DNA of 64,000 nucleotides from an uncultured Myxococcales bacterium (GTDB lineage: Bacteria > Myxococcota_A > UBA9042). Of the stretch, positions 1 through 7,991 are shown piece after piece. The stretch is from assembly GCA_903840165.1 (NCBI GenBank), contig CAIMEY010000121.1:1-64000 (forward strand), written 5' to 3'. The notes beneath the pieces are model-generated. The model made no database searches and was not told where the DNA came from. It was given only the letters and a program-made list of their open reading frames with translations. Made by a program: the position numbers and the translations under genes. How positions within the stretch are numbered: the first letter of the stretch is position 1; the number at the start of each line of letters is the position of its first letter.

Positions 1-47
1 AGGGAGCGGGAAGGGGTGGGCAGAAATTGGTTTTGAATAATAGGATG

Positions 48-65
48 TTAGAGGGTTGCTATACA
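48..65 (+). repeat. TTGCTATACA element, copy 1
   Basis: The sequence is TTAGAGGG followed by TTGCTATACA. It fits the 18-bp consensus TTASRSSSTTGCTATACA exactly. It is intergenic and reads rightward. A GAAT lies upstream at 35-38, but at 21 nt from TATACA rather than the 18 nt seen in other copies. GGG before the core and CCC after it could pair. Confidence 0.7.
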
Positions 66-259
66 AAGCCCAAAGGTGCCTGGGCCCGTCGCCGGCAAGT
101 GCCGAGCCTTGATCGTCGTGCCCCGTCTACCCAACATTTGGAGCCGACTCGAGCCCAGCCAATCAATTGTACGCGCCGCCCCGACTCGCGACCCCAACCA
201 CATGGCCAAAACTGCCGATTTCCACCCGCGCTCGCAACATGCCTAATTAATCAAATTAC

Positions 260-277
260 TTACACCCTTGCTATACA
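260..277 (+). repeat. TTGCTATACA element, copy 2
   Basis: TTACACCC followed by TTGCTATACA, continuing AAGG, so CCTTG-CTATA-CAAGG can form a 5-bp hairpin. It lies 26 bp from the stop codon of minus-strand mutM and points into it. The 20 bases CTTACACCCTTGCTATACAA are identical to copy 6 at 12348. Confidence 0.75.
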
Positions 278-303
278 AGGTCCTGGCGCCCCGACATCCA
301 TCA

Positions 304-1140
304 TCAAGCCTGGCACCCCCCGCAGAAATACGTCGCCCTCCCCCCGAGCGAACAATGCCCCACCAGCCCCGAGCACCGGTGGCACCGCTGCCCCTGCCTC
401 CCGTACACGTCCAGCTGCTGCTGAAAGTACCCGGGTGCCGCATCCCCGCCAACAAAGTCCTTCAACGTCGATCCGCCTGCATCAATTGCATCTTGCAGCA
501 CTGAACGGCTTGCCGCCACCAGCCGTTCGCACTCGGCCGCGCTCAGGGTACCCGCGGGCCGGAGTGGATGAGTTGCCGCGCGAAAGCACGTCTCGCTGGC
601 GTAGATATTGCCAACACCTACAATGATATGGCCATCCATCAGCAACTGTTTGATCGCCGTAGTGCGCCCAGCGCACGCTTCGAGCAAGACCGTCGGAGTC
701 CACAACGGCCCCAGCGGCTCCGGCCCCAATCGCTCGAGCAAGGGATGCCGCGTTTCAGCTTCATTTTCAAACACATCCAGCGCACCAAACCGCCTGGCAT
801 CGATGTACCGCAACAGGTGAGGGCCGTCCCCGTTCGGCCCATCCAGGTGCCACCGCCAGTGTTCATGCTTTTCCCAAGGTTGCCCCATGGATGGCTCGAT
901 GAACAGGCGCCCGCTCATGCCAAGGTGGACCAGCACCGTACGTTCGGTGAAGTCAAATAGCACGTACTTTGCACGTCGATGAACACCAGTAATTTCACAA
1001 CCTTGCAGTGCAAGGACGGCATCAACGGGAACGGGATAGCGAAGGTCAGCCCGCCGAACATGCACCTCAGCCACGCGGGCCGCTGTCACCCTCGGACGCA
1101 AATAGCGAACAACTGTCTCAACTTCTGGCAGTTCCGGCAT
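304..1140 (-). CDS. mutM: formamidopyrimidine-DNA glycosylase (MutM/Fpg)
   Basis: Bifunctional base-excision repair enzyme that removes oxidised purines such as 8-oxoguanine and nicks the abasic site. The start is placed at the ATG giving MPELPEVETV, because the catalytic residues of the family are Pro2 and Glu3; an ATG three codons upstream would block this. The family signature VGVGNIYASE is present near residue 170, and the C-terminal zinc finger is visible as CHRC and CGGC near the end. At 278 residues it has normal length. It starts 15 bp after the stop of the upstream lipoprotein gene on the same strand, suggesting cotranscription. Copy 2 of the TTGCTATACA element lies just past its stop, in antisense orientation. 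Family assignment is firm. Confidence 0.96.
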   Translation of the reverse strand: MPELPEVETVVRYLRPRVTAARVAEVHVRRADLRYPVPVDAVLALQGCEITGVHRRAKYVLFDFTERTVLVHLGMSGRLFIEPSMGQPWEKHEHWRWHLDGPNGDGPHLLRYIDARRFGALDVFENEAETRHPLLERLGPEPLGPLWTPTVLLEACAGRTTAIKQLLMDGHIIVGVGNIYASETCFRAATHPLRPAGTLSAAECERLVAASRSVLQDAIDAGGSTLKDFVGGDAAPGYFQQQLDVYGRQGQRCHRCSGLVGHCSLGGRATYFCGGCQA

Positions 1141-1155
1141 TTGGTCCACCTGTGG

Positions 1156-1899
1156 CTAATGGGCCCGCGAGGGTAGTCCAAAGGGCCGAGACCCCCTTCG
1201 ACTGCAGGTCAGCGTGTCCTCCAACATTGCCATATCACTGGCAAATCGATCCCGCATTGACAACTTGCCCCGCCATTCATCGTCGGTGACGCCCGCGTCC
1301 TGCACCAGACGAAACTCATTGCCGTGGGCCAGCCGCGCCCGCGTGTCCACTGCAATGCAATGACAAATCTGCCAAACCCACCGTAATCGTTGGCTTCTTC
1401 CGGCCAACGCATCGCCATGAACCAAGTCGACCTGAACTTCGGCCGCCACGTCGAACCATCGCTGCTGCAACCGCAGGGCAATATTGTTAGTCTCGGTGAG
1501 CTCAGCATTCATGCGGGCATGTAGACGTGCAAGGGGCACCGGGTCGTACGAATCGGCTCCGCCTGTAGGATTGCGGGTCTCGGGCCGATAGACGTTGTAG
1601 TACAAGGTTTCAACCAGCGAGAAATACTTGCGAATCAATCGCTCAGTCTCTCGATCCCGGACGGCAGCGTTGCGCAGGGACGGGTCCTCAGGAACGCCAA
1701 CCACAGCAGCCGGTGTCGTGTCGTCAGAAAGCGACGCAGTTGGCGCTGGTTGGGGAGCTGATAGCGGCAGTGGCTGCGGTCCGGGATACTGGACCCTGGC
1801 AAAAGACGTCACGGTCTTGGGTGGTCCACGGCGTACGGCGACGCTCTGGCAGCCGACAACGAGCCCGAACAGGGCCAAGGCAACTCGCCGTCGCGTCAA
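1156..1899 (-). CDS. small lipoprotein of unknown function
   Basis: A 247-residue protein that I do not recognise. I place the start at a TTG preceded by an AGGTGG ribosome binding site, giving a short basic n-region (TRRRVALALFGLVVGC) that ends in a lipobox cysteine, so it is probably an envelope lipoprotein. An ATG-initiated version would run into the upstream gene. After a Pro-rich spacer the C-terminal part is mixed helical, with an ETERLIRKYFSLVETLYYNVY stretch. It lies 32 bp downstream of the beta-propeller lipoprotein gene and 15 bp upstream of mutM, all on the minus strand. Function cannot be inferred from sequence. Confidence 0.7.
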   Translation of the reverse strand: MTRRRVALALFGLVVGCQSVAVRRGPPKTVTSFARVQYPGPQPLPLSAPQPAPTASLSDDTTPAAVVGVPEDPSLRNAAVRDRETERLIRKYFSLVETLYYNVYRPETRNPTGGADSYDPVPLARLHARMNAELTETNNIALRLQQRWFDVAAEVQVDLVHGDALAGRSQRLRWVWQICHCIAVDTRARLAHGNEFRLVQDAGVTDDEWRGKLSMRDRFASDMAMLEDTLTCSRRGSRPFGLPSRAH

Positions 1900-1931
1900 C
1901 AGACCACCTGAGGAGGGAAAAGCGAAGAAGA

Positions 1932-3299
1932 TTACTGTCCTGGAATCCGACCCGCGTTGCTCGGTCCGCCAAAGGGCGCGATCCATGCCTGGGAAATGGC
2001 CGCATGGCTTGTGGCAAAGGCGCGAATTGTCACGCCATCCCAGACGTACAGTGTTCCGTCCGGCGCCAGCACGGGAGACGGCCGCACGCCCGGGTTGATC
2101 CACGTCTGCATCGGTGAGGCAAAGCTATTGTTCCAGCTCACTTCCCCGGCAGACGCATCATATAGGGCAAGGCCCAGGAGCTGGCCGTTCTTGTCAATCG
2201 CCGCGACGGCACCGTCATTGCTCACGTAGAGCGTACCGTCAGCAGCGACCACCGGACGGCCGGTCGGGTGGTGGCGCGTCGAATCGGTCACAGACCCCGA
2301 CGATGAGAATGGCGAATAGGACGTATTCTTGGTGTCAAAACCATCGAATGTCCAAGCTAGTTTGCCGGTCTTGGCATCCAAGGCGTAGAGGGGATCGACC
2401 GGATGGCTCACGGCATTTTCCCAAACAGGGAAGTAGACTTGGCCGTTCGCAACCGTTGGCGCCGCCGCAACATTGCAATCGGTGCAGGGCGGAGTAAATG
2501 CCCATTCTGACACACCTTTTTCTGAAACGCGAACCAACTGATGGTTCCCCGCGCCTACGGCATACGTTTCGCCGGCGGGACCAGGCGCGAAGTCGACGAT
2601 ACCCGCGGCGATTGGATACGCCCAGAGTTGCTTGCCGTCGGCACCTTCCGCAACGATTTCGCTGTACACGGGGGCTCCGCTGCCCAAGGTGCCGGCTGAA
2701 CCGACCACGGTGTGCAAGTAGCGAATCGAACCGTCTGCCAATACGGCGGCGGGCGAAGCGTCGGCGCGCTGACCGACTACGACGCCCGTGGCGCGCTCAA
2801 GCAACCACAGCGTATTGAGGCCTGTAAACGAGGACGTGGCCGCGTACACCGTAGTCGCGCTCAGTGTCGGCGGTGTCCCGGCGGGCACACCAGTGACCGG
2901 CGCTGACCACCGTTGCGTCGAGCCATTGTAGGACAGGACGTTGCCGCCCTGGCCAACCGAGCCGGTGGCATAGAGGGCACCCGACTCGTCGGTGGACGGT
3001 GTCGAAAGTTGCTGTTTGGTATCAGCAATCCGGCTCACGGTTCCGTCGGTGCGCACTTCGATGAGTTCACTGCCGCGGGCCAGGACGATTCGCCCGGTCT
3101 GCACGGCGACGGGTGGCCACTGCACGGCCTGGCCCCCGAGGTCGACAGCGTAGGAGGAGCGGCCAAATTCGCCGCAAACCGAAATTCCCCCTGACGTTTT
3201 GCATACATCAGAGTTTGTACCACAACCGGCAACGAGCAGACATGCGGCCGAGACCGCGCACAGCGCGTTGTACCAAGAAAGGTTCAGCTTCGCAGACAT
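1932..3299 (-). CDS. lipoprotein with PQQ-like beta-propeller repeats
   Basis: A 455-residue secreted lipoprotein. The signal peptide runs through CAVSAACLLVAGC with the lipobox cysteine near residue 26. The rest carries repeated blade-like units ending in patterns such as DGTLYV and LYALDAKTGKLAW, typical of PQQ-like (BamB-like) beta-propellers. The start is chosen at the ATG with GGAGG six bases upstream rather than at the ATG seven codons earlier. There is no sign of PQQ cofactor residues or a cytochrome domain, so a binding or scaffolding role in the periplasm is more likely than dehydrogenase activity. It is followed at 32 bp by another lipoprotein and then mutM; murJ lies 210 bp upstream on the same strand. 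Confidence 0.82.
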   Translation of the reverse strand: MSAKLNLSWYNALCAVSAACLLVAGCGTNSDVCKTSGGISVCGEFGRSSYAVDLGGQAVQWPPVAVQTGRIVLARGSELIEVRTDGTVSRIADTKQQLSTPSTDESGALYATGSVGQGGNVLSYNGSTQRWSAPVTGVPAGTPPTLSATTVYAATSSFTGLNTLWLLERATGVVVGQRADASPAAVLADGSIRYLHTVVGSAGTLGSGAPVYSEIVAEGADGKQLWAYPIAAGIVDFAPGPAGETYAVGAGNHQLVRVSEKGVSEWAFTPPCTDCNVAAAPTVANGQVYFPVWENAVSHPVDPLYALDAKTGKLAWTFDGFDTKNTSYSPFSSSGSVTDSTRHHPTGRPVVAADGTLYVSNDGAVAAIDKNGQLLGLALYDASAGEVSWNNSFASPMQTWINPGVRPSPVLAPDGTLYVWDGVTIRAFATSHAAISQAWIAPFGGPSNAGRIPGQ

Positions 3300-3509
3300 T
3301 GTCCCTCCAAGGGCAAGCAATTGCTTTAAGGGTGCGGCCTAGCGGCACCTTCAACCCGAAATGTTGGCGTTATCGACCTCAAAAGTTTCGATAGGGCGGC
3401 CGAATGGGGGTCCCTGCTACGCCAACGCACGTTGATCCCCGGCGATTCAGCCGCCGATTCGGTCACCGTACAGGGTTCCGCAGCGGTACGCAAGTACTAA
3501 TATCGTCTG

Positions 3510-5120
3510 TTATTTTCGAAGCTTGACGAACCGACGGCGAAAACGATCGGCCACGCCGTGCAGACCGGGCACGCGCAGCGGAATGCCCACGGCCAGAACG
3601 ACAACAAACCAAGCCGTTCCGGACAGAACCAGTTGCGTTACGCGCTGTTGGTGCACGCCAAGACCGAGATCGCCCAAGCGGGTCTGGCACTGCATCAGCA
3701 CCCAGCCAGCCACGGCGGCCGCCAGCAGGGCAACGACCAGGGACCGCCAGACCGCGCTCGCCAGCGTCGGGACAACTAGGCCCAGGCGACGGTGGGCCAG
3801 AATGCCCACGGCCACCGCCTGACAAGTCATGCCGATGGTCGCCGACCACGCCAGGCCAAGAATCCCGAAATGTTCCGCACTGATAGCATAGAGGGGTACA
3901 ATCGCCACGGTCAGCGCCGTGGTCAGCAGCATAGGCCGCCAACTGTCCCCGGTGGAAAAGAAGCCTCGGGCCAGCACTTGTTGGGCGGACCACGCAGCGA
4001 TGCCAAGGCTCAGCGGCTGCAAGAGTTCGGCAACGCGGCGAGCATCATCGCTTGAAAAGTGACCGTATTGAAACAGATTTTCGACGATCGGCCCTGCCAG
4101 CACGTAGAGAAGCCCGGACACCAGAACGGACAGGGCGACAACGCCCGAGACGGCCTGAGTCAAGACCTGGGCAAGCTCATCTCTCTGGCCTCGGGCAAAC
4201 AATTGTGCGATAAATGCGCCAGTTGCCTGGCTTGCAGCACTGCCGATGAGACCGATCGGCACCAGCATGACGCGGCGTGCGTTGGCGAGCCAGGAAATCG
4301 ACCCCGGTGCCAGGCGCGAGCCATAGCGACGGCCGAGCCACTCGTCCACGGTCGTGAGGCTCACGCCAATCATCAGGGGCAAGGCGGTCCAGAGAAATGC
4401 CCGAAATTCCTTGTCATTCGGTGCCCATAGCGGTCGAAACCGCAGGTGGCCTCGCGCCGACCAGAGGGGAATCGCCAGCGCCCCAAGGGCCGCGCCTACC
4501 AAGGCGCCCCAGGAAAAGCCTTCAATACCAAACGTTTTTCCGCCAAGCAGCCCGCCAGCAATAATGCCGCCGTTGTACAGCAAGGGCGTCAGCGCCATCG
4601 CGCGAAAGGACTGGCGCGCCAGCAAGGTTGCTTGGATTAAGCCTCCAAGAACAAAGAATAACTGGGCCGGCAGGATGATTCGGGTGAGGTGGGCTGTGAG
4701 CGCGATCTTGTCCGCAGAGAACCCGGTGCACCATAGGCGGATGAGCGGCGTGGCTGCGACCTCCCCTACCAGAACCAGGCCGACGGTGATGACACCGACA
4801 CACGTGAAAACAAGCGAGAAAACGCGATCGGAATCGCGAAACTCAGGCAGCGCAGTCCCTTGCTCGGTCGCCACCTGCTCCTGTCGCAAGAGCGTGGACA
4901 TGCGGGGCAAGAGCGTCGTGGTCAACGCGCCGCCGGCCAGGAGATAATTGAGCATATCCGGGATGGTAAAGGACGCTTGGTACGCGTCGGTCAGGCCGGT
5001 CGCGCCAAATTGGTAGTTGATCAGCCAATCGCGACCGTAACCCAGCAAGCGGGAAAGTAGACTGCTTGCTGCGAGCAGCAGCGTGACAGCTTGGATGCGG
5101 CGTTGGAGATCTTGGGCCAT
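3510..5120 (-). CDS. murJ: lipid II flippase MurJ
   Basis: Polytopic inner-membrane protein of the MVF/MurJ family that flips lipid II across the inner membrane for peptidoglycan synthesis. The 536 residues fit the family length of about 510-530. Visible hallmarks are the N-terminal SSLLSRLLGYGRDWLINYQFG segment, the region around PDMLNYLLAGGALTTTLLP, and about 14 hydrophobic segments. The start is set at MAQDLQRR, because the upstream extension is not conserved-looking and overlaps the presumed promoter. A minus-strand relative of the TTGCTATACA element ends about 40 bp upstream and could be its -10 region. It diverges from uppP, whose product makes the undecaprenyl phosphate carrier for lipid II, which is a sensible functional pairing. 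Confidence 0.95.
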   Translation of the reverse strand: MAQDLQRRIQAVTLLLAASSLLSRLLGYGRDWLINYQFGATGLTDAYQASFTIPDMLNYLLAGGALTTTLLPRMSTLLRQEQVATEQGTALPEFRDSDRVFSLVFTCVGVITVGLVLVGEVAATPLIRLWCTGFSADKIALTAHLTRIILPAQLFFVLGGLIQATLLARQSFRAMALTPLLYNGGIIAGGLLGGKTFGIEGFSWGALVGAALGALAIPLWSARGHLRFRPLWAPNDKEFRAFLWTALPLMIGVSLTTVDEWLGRRYGSRLAPGSISWLANARRVMLVPIGLIGSAASQATGAFIAQLFARGQRDELAQVLTQAVSGVVALSVLVSGLLYVLAGPIVENLFQYGHFSSDDARRVAELLQPLSLGIAAWSAQQVLARGFFSTGDSWRPMLLTTALTVAIVPLYAISAEHFGILGLAWSATIGMTCQAVAVGILAHRRLGLVVPTLASAVWRSLVVALLAAAVAGWVLMQCQTRLGDLGLGVHQQRVTQLVLSGTAWFVVVLAVGIPLRVPGLHGVADRFRRRFVKLRK

Positions 5121-5388
5121 AGGCGGAGCATAGCCGCTGCCGCCAAGGTCGCCAGAAACGTGTATAGCAGCCCCGTAACACCATGGCATTCATGGCATTT
5201 TTCCGACGACTGCGTCCGAAACGTCGAACCACGATCGCCGGGACTAGACGGACGCGCCCTCGGCCCAGGGGCCACGGGAATTCTTGCTGACGGCTCACCG
5301 AGGCGCTACACAGAAGACGCTGCGACGCCGACTGCACTGCGCACCGGGCCAGCGGCAATTCGCAATCGCTCCTGAGCAAAGGTCGATC
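5121..5388. promoter_or_regulatory. divergent murJ/uppP intergenic region
   Basis: This 268-bp gap separates murJ (leftward) and uppP (rightward), so it should contain both promoters. The only recognised element is the leftward near copy of the TTGCTATACA motif at 5161-5178. No clear uppP promoter could be picked out by eye. Confidence 0.5.
5161..5178 (-). promoter_or_regulatory. leftward near copy of the TTGCTATACA element, possible murJ promoter
   Basis: Read on the minus strand it is TTACGGGG followed by CTGCTATACA, one mismatch from the core, and very close to copy 3. It reads toward murJ, whose ATG is about 40 bp downstream. TGC-TATACA matches an extended -10 (TGn-TATAAT-like). It is the only minus-strand relative found in the window. 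Confidence 0.5.
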
Positions 5389-6207
5389 ATGGACCTGTTA
5401 CACGCGACAATCCTTGGAATTGTTGAGGGTTTGACTGAATTCCTCCCCGTTTCGTCGACCGGCCATTTGGTGTTGGTTGGCCACTGGCTGGGGCTCGGTC
5501 AGGGTGCCGACAAAGAGGCGCTAGACGCCTTCGACATCGTCGTGCAGGCCGGGGCTTGGCTGGCCTGTGTGCTGTACTATATCCCTCTTTTACAAGAGAA
5601 ATTTCGCGCGGCCATTGGACCAGACCCAGTGCCTAGGCAGCAGGCCCGGTCCCTGATCCTGGCGGTGGCGGCAGGATTTGTGCCGATCGCCATCATCGGC
5701 AAGCTGTTTGGCAAGGTCGTGAAGGCCAAGCTCTTTCACCCCACGCCGATCGCGATTGCGCTTGTGGTCGGCGGGGTTGTCATGATCGTCGCCGAACGGC
5801 TTCTGCGCAATCGTGGCCGAATCTCGTTGCAAGACATGAACTTGCGAACTGGTCTTGCTATTGGCACCCTTCAATGCGCCGCGCTGGTACCGGGCACTTC
5901 GCGGTCCATGGCGACGATCGTCGGCGGCTTGGTGCTGGGACTTGACGTGAAGGCCGCCGCTGATTTCTCTTTTCTGCTGGCAATTCCGGTACTTGGCGCT
6001 GCCACCGGCTATGAGGTCATCAAGTCTTGGCACGCCCTCATGAACGATATTGGCCCCGAAGCGATCACGGTTGGGCTCATCGCGTCCTTTCTGACGGGCC
6101 TCGCTGCCATTGCATTTTTCCTCAAGAGTTTGAAGGCATTTGGCCTCACAGCCTTTGGGATCTACCGGATTGCGCTGGGCGCGATCGTGTGGCTGACCCT
6201 GCGATGA
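5389..6207 (+). CDS. uppP: undecaprenyl-diphosphatase (BacA/UppP family)
   Basis: Inner-membrane phosphatase that converts undecaprenyl diphosphate to the monophosphate carrier used for peptidoglycan and other surface polymers; overproduction gives bacitracin resistance in known systems. The family motifs are visible: GIVEGLTEFLPVSSTGHL near residues 10-27 and the second motif PGTSRSMATIVGGL around residue 167. The 272 residues and about eight hydrophobic segments are normal. The ATG start has AAAGG upstream. The stop overlaps the start of the next gene by four bases (ATGA), so the two are translationally coupled. Confidence 0.96.
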   Translation: MDLLHATILGIVEGLTEFLPVSSTGHLVLVGHWLGLGQGADKEALDAFDIVVQAGAWLACVLYYIPLLQEKFRAAIGPDPVPRQQARSLILAVAAGFVPIAIIGKLFGKVVKAKLFHPTPIAIALVVGGVVMIVAERLLRNRGRISLQDMNLRTGLAIGTLQCAALVPGTSRSMATIVGGLVLGLDVKAAADFSFLLAIPVLGAATGYEVIKSWHALMNDIGPEAITVGLIASFLTGLAAIAFFLKSLKAFGLTAFGIYRIALGAIVWLTLR

Positions 6208-7016
6208 ACAGTGATTCTCCTTGTGCCTCGGCACGTTGCTTCGTTCTGACGGCCGGAGGCACGCGCGAGCCCCTTGACGCCGTGCGCCACATCAGCAACG
6301 TGGCCAGCGGGTCATTACCTGCTGCAATTGCAAACGAATTGCTATGTAGAGGCGCCACGGTCTACTACATCCACGGCCCTGAAGCGCGCCTGCCCGGCCA
6401 CGTGTCGGTCCAACTCGAATTGATGCATGATACCGCTAAACTGCATGAAATGCTTAGCCTTCTCAACCAACGTGTGCTGACCTTAGCTGCGGAGGTGGCC
6501 GGCGGCCATTTGCACTTGCTTCCCATTGTTCGTGCCGTGGAAGCCGCTGAAGTACTAAAGACAATCGTCGGACAGGTCCATCCCGAAGCAGTCGCGTGTG
6601 CAATGGCAGTGGCCGATTGGGCACCGATCTTTCATGCCGGCAAGATTGCCTCGCAACTACTTGGAACGGAATCAGAACTGGCGATTCACCTGCAGCCGAC
6701 GCCAAAGGCCATTGATGGCGTCAAGGCGGCTTGGCCGGCGACTCGGTTGCTCGGTTTCAAACTGCTTGCCGATGCCAGCGAGGCGGACCTGCTGAGCGCT
6801 GCAACGCGTCTGCTGGAGCGCAGTGGCGCAGATGCCGTATTTGCCAATGATATGAGAGAGTATCGCCAGGGCATTCGTCAGGGTCTGCTGATCTCGGCAC
6901 TCCCGGACCACATCAGCCGTTTGCATGGAGGCGTTGGCGAGACGGGCCTGCAGAAGTTGGCATTCCACCTAGCGAACTGGTTGATGCCGCCCGCGCAACA
7001 GGACTGCGGGCGGTAG
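6204..7016 (+). CDS. CoaB-like phosphopantothenoylcysteine synthetase domain protein (stand-alone)
   Basis: A 270-residue protein resembling the CoaB half of the bifunctional Dfp/CoaBC protein, which joins 4'-phosphopantothenate and cysteine in coenzyme A synthesis. The evidence is the N-terminal nucleotide-binding signature LTAGGTREPLDAVRHISN followed by SG, the AMAVADWAP segment and the LLGFKLLAD block, matching the family order. No CoaC (decarboxylase) flavoprotein domain is attached, unlike in most bacteria. It overlaps uppP by four bases. A different DFP-like function is possible; the fold assignment is more certain than the reaction. Confidence 0.75.
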   Translation: MNSDSPCASARCFVLTAGGTREPLDAVRHISNVASGSLPAAIANELLCRGATVYYIHGPEARLPGHVSVQLELMHDTAKLHEMLSLLNQRVLTLAAEVAGGHLHLLPIVRAVEAAEVLKTIVGQVHPEAVACAMAVADWAPIFHAGKIASQLLGTESELAIHLQPTPKAIDGVKAAWPATRLLGFKLLADASEADLLSAATRLLERSGADAVFANDMREYRQGIRQGLLISALPDHISRLHGGVGETGLQKLAFHLANWLMPPAQQDCGR

Positions 7017-7047
7017 CCGGCTCAACCCCTCTAAAGCCTTGGATCTC

Positions 7048-7956
7048 TTAGTGATTGTTGCGATTCCCCGAATTGCGGTTTGCCTTGTGCCTGCGCGGAT
7101 TCGCCGAGGTGTGGCTACGTTCGCCTTGTAGTGGGCCCGCACCAGATTCCTGTTTGGATTCAAGGTCGATGCGCGTATCCAGCGCTACCATGCCGGCCAG
7201 AATCGCCTGTGCAAATAGGGCGGGCGTCTTTTTGTCGAGAAGGTCTTTAGATTCAAGCGGATGACTGATATACCCTACCTCTAGCACCACGGCCGGCATC
7301 TTGGCCTCTTTGAGCACGCCGAAAGGTGCCTGCTTGACGCCGCGAAAGCGCGCATCCTTGCGAATCTTCTGCAAGGCTGACGCCAGCTGGAGCGCGAAGA
7401 CCTCCGCTCGACTGTGCGCCGCCACGGCCCCGAGGTCCGTCACAATGCCCGAGACGGACCACGGAATGGCTCCGACCCCATCGCGCGGGCCGCCGCCCTC
7501 TTCGCGCTCGACCAACTGCCGGTTGGCCTGGGCGACAGCATCTGCAGCCAAGAAGAAGACCTCCATGCCGCTTGCCTGCGGAAGTTCATGAGAATTCGCA
7601 TGGATACTGATCAGCAGGTCAGCCTGCCATTGGTTGGCCAACCTCGGCCGATCGCGGAGCCCCACATCGGTATCCGTCTGTCGGGTGAGCAGGACCTCGG
7701 CGGTACTATGAGTTCGTAACCATGCCGCAATTGCGTTGGCATAGTCGAGCGTTAGCACCTTCTCGGCAATTCCGGCAATGCCGATGCTGCCGGCGTTCGT
7801 CCCTCCGTGCCCGGGGTCCAGCACAACGCGACGCACGTGGCGCAAGGCCACCGGCTGCGGCTCGGCCGAATAGGCCACGACGGGCGCGCACAACAGCAGC
7901 CAGAGCCAGAACAGGCGTCGAGCCGAGTGTCGGAATTTGGCGATTAACTTCAGCAA
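7048..7956 (-). CDS. N-acetylmuramoyl-L-alanine amidase, Amidase_3 family
   Basis: Secreted zinc amidase that cuts the bond between MurNAc and the stem peptide. The signal peptide is SARRLFWLWLLLCAPVVAYSA. The catalytic domain shows VVLDPGHGGTNAG (zinc His), the SIHANS motif (second His) and the C-terminal VVLEVGYISHP containing the catalytic Glu. I choose a TTG start with CAAGG seven bases upstream, because the in-frame ATG at 8073 would overlap the aldo-keto reductase gene by 82 bp. The tail after residue 265 is basic and low-complexity (SANPRRHKANRNSGNRNNH), possibly binding the wall or nucleic acid. It is the last gene of a three-gene minus-strand group. Confidence 0.9.
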   Translation of the reverse strand: MLKLIAKFRHSARRLFWLWLLLCAPVVAYSAEPQPVALRHVRRVVLDPGHGGTNAGSIGIAGIAEKVLTLDYANAIAAWLRTHSTAEVLLTRQTDTDVGLRDRPRLANQWQADLLISIHANSHELPQASGMEVFFLAADAVAQANRQLVEREEGGGPRDGVGAIPWSVSGIVTDLGAVAAHSRAEVFALQLASALQKIRKDARFRGVKQAPFGVLKEAKMPAVVLEVGYISHPLESKDLLDKKTPALFAQAILAGMVALDTRIDLESKQESGAGPLQGERSHTSANPRRHKANRNSGNRNNH

Positions 7957-7957
7957 G

Positions 7958-7975
7958 TTACGACCTTGATATACA
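7958..7975 (+). repeat. near copy of the TTGCTATACA element
   Basis: TTACGACC followed by TTGATATACA: one mismatch in the core, with the upstream TTA retained. It lies in the short junction between the aldo-keto reductase stop (7992) and the amidase start (7956), reading rightward against both. Its complement overlaps the CAAGG that serves as amidase ribosome binding site, so chance resemblance is possible. Confidence 0.4.
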
Positions 7976-7991
7976 ACCAATTTTCGCCCGA

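Larger units (their letters stand above)
1..303. other. gene-poor stretch at the window edge
   Basis: No credible protein-coding gene is visible here; the open frames lack a ribosome binding site and have no recognisable composition. The stretch lies 3' of the minus-strand mutM gene and holds two copies of the TTGCTATACA element, at 48-65 and 260-277, both reading rightward. It is locally AT-richer around 30-50 and 240-262. A gene entering from outside the window cannot be excluded. Confidence 0.6.

Noticed and set aside
304-626. Plus-strand frame at 27-626 overlapping the end of mutM.
   Set aside because: Pro/Arg/Ser-rich shadow of mutM with no ribosome binding site.
4560-4580. TTGCTGTACAA on the minus strand inside murJ as another copy of the element.
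   Set aside because: It encodes LLYN in a conserved part of MurJ and lacks the upstream TTA block; protein conservation explains it.
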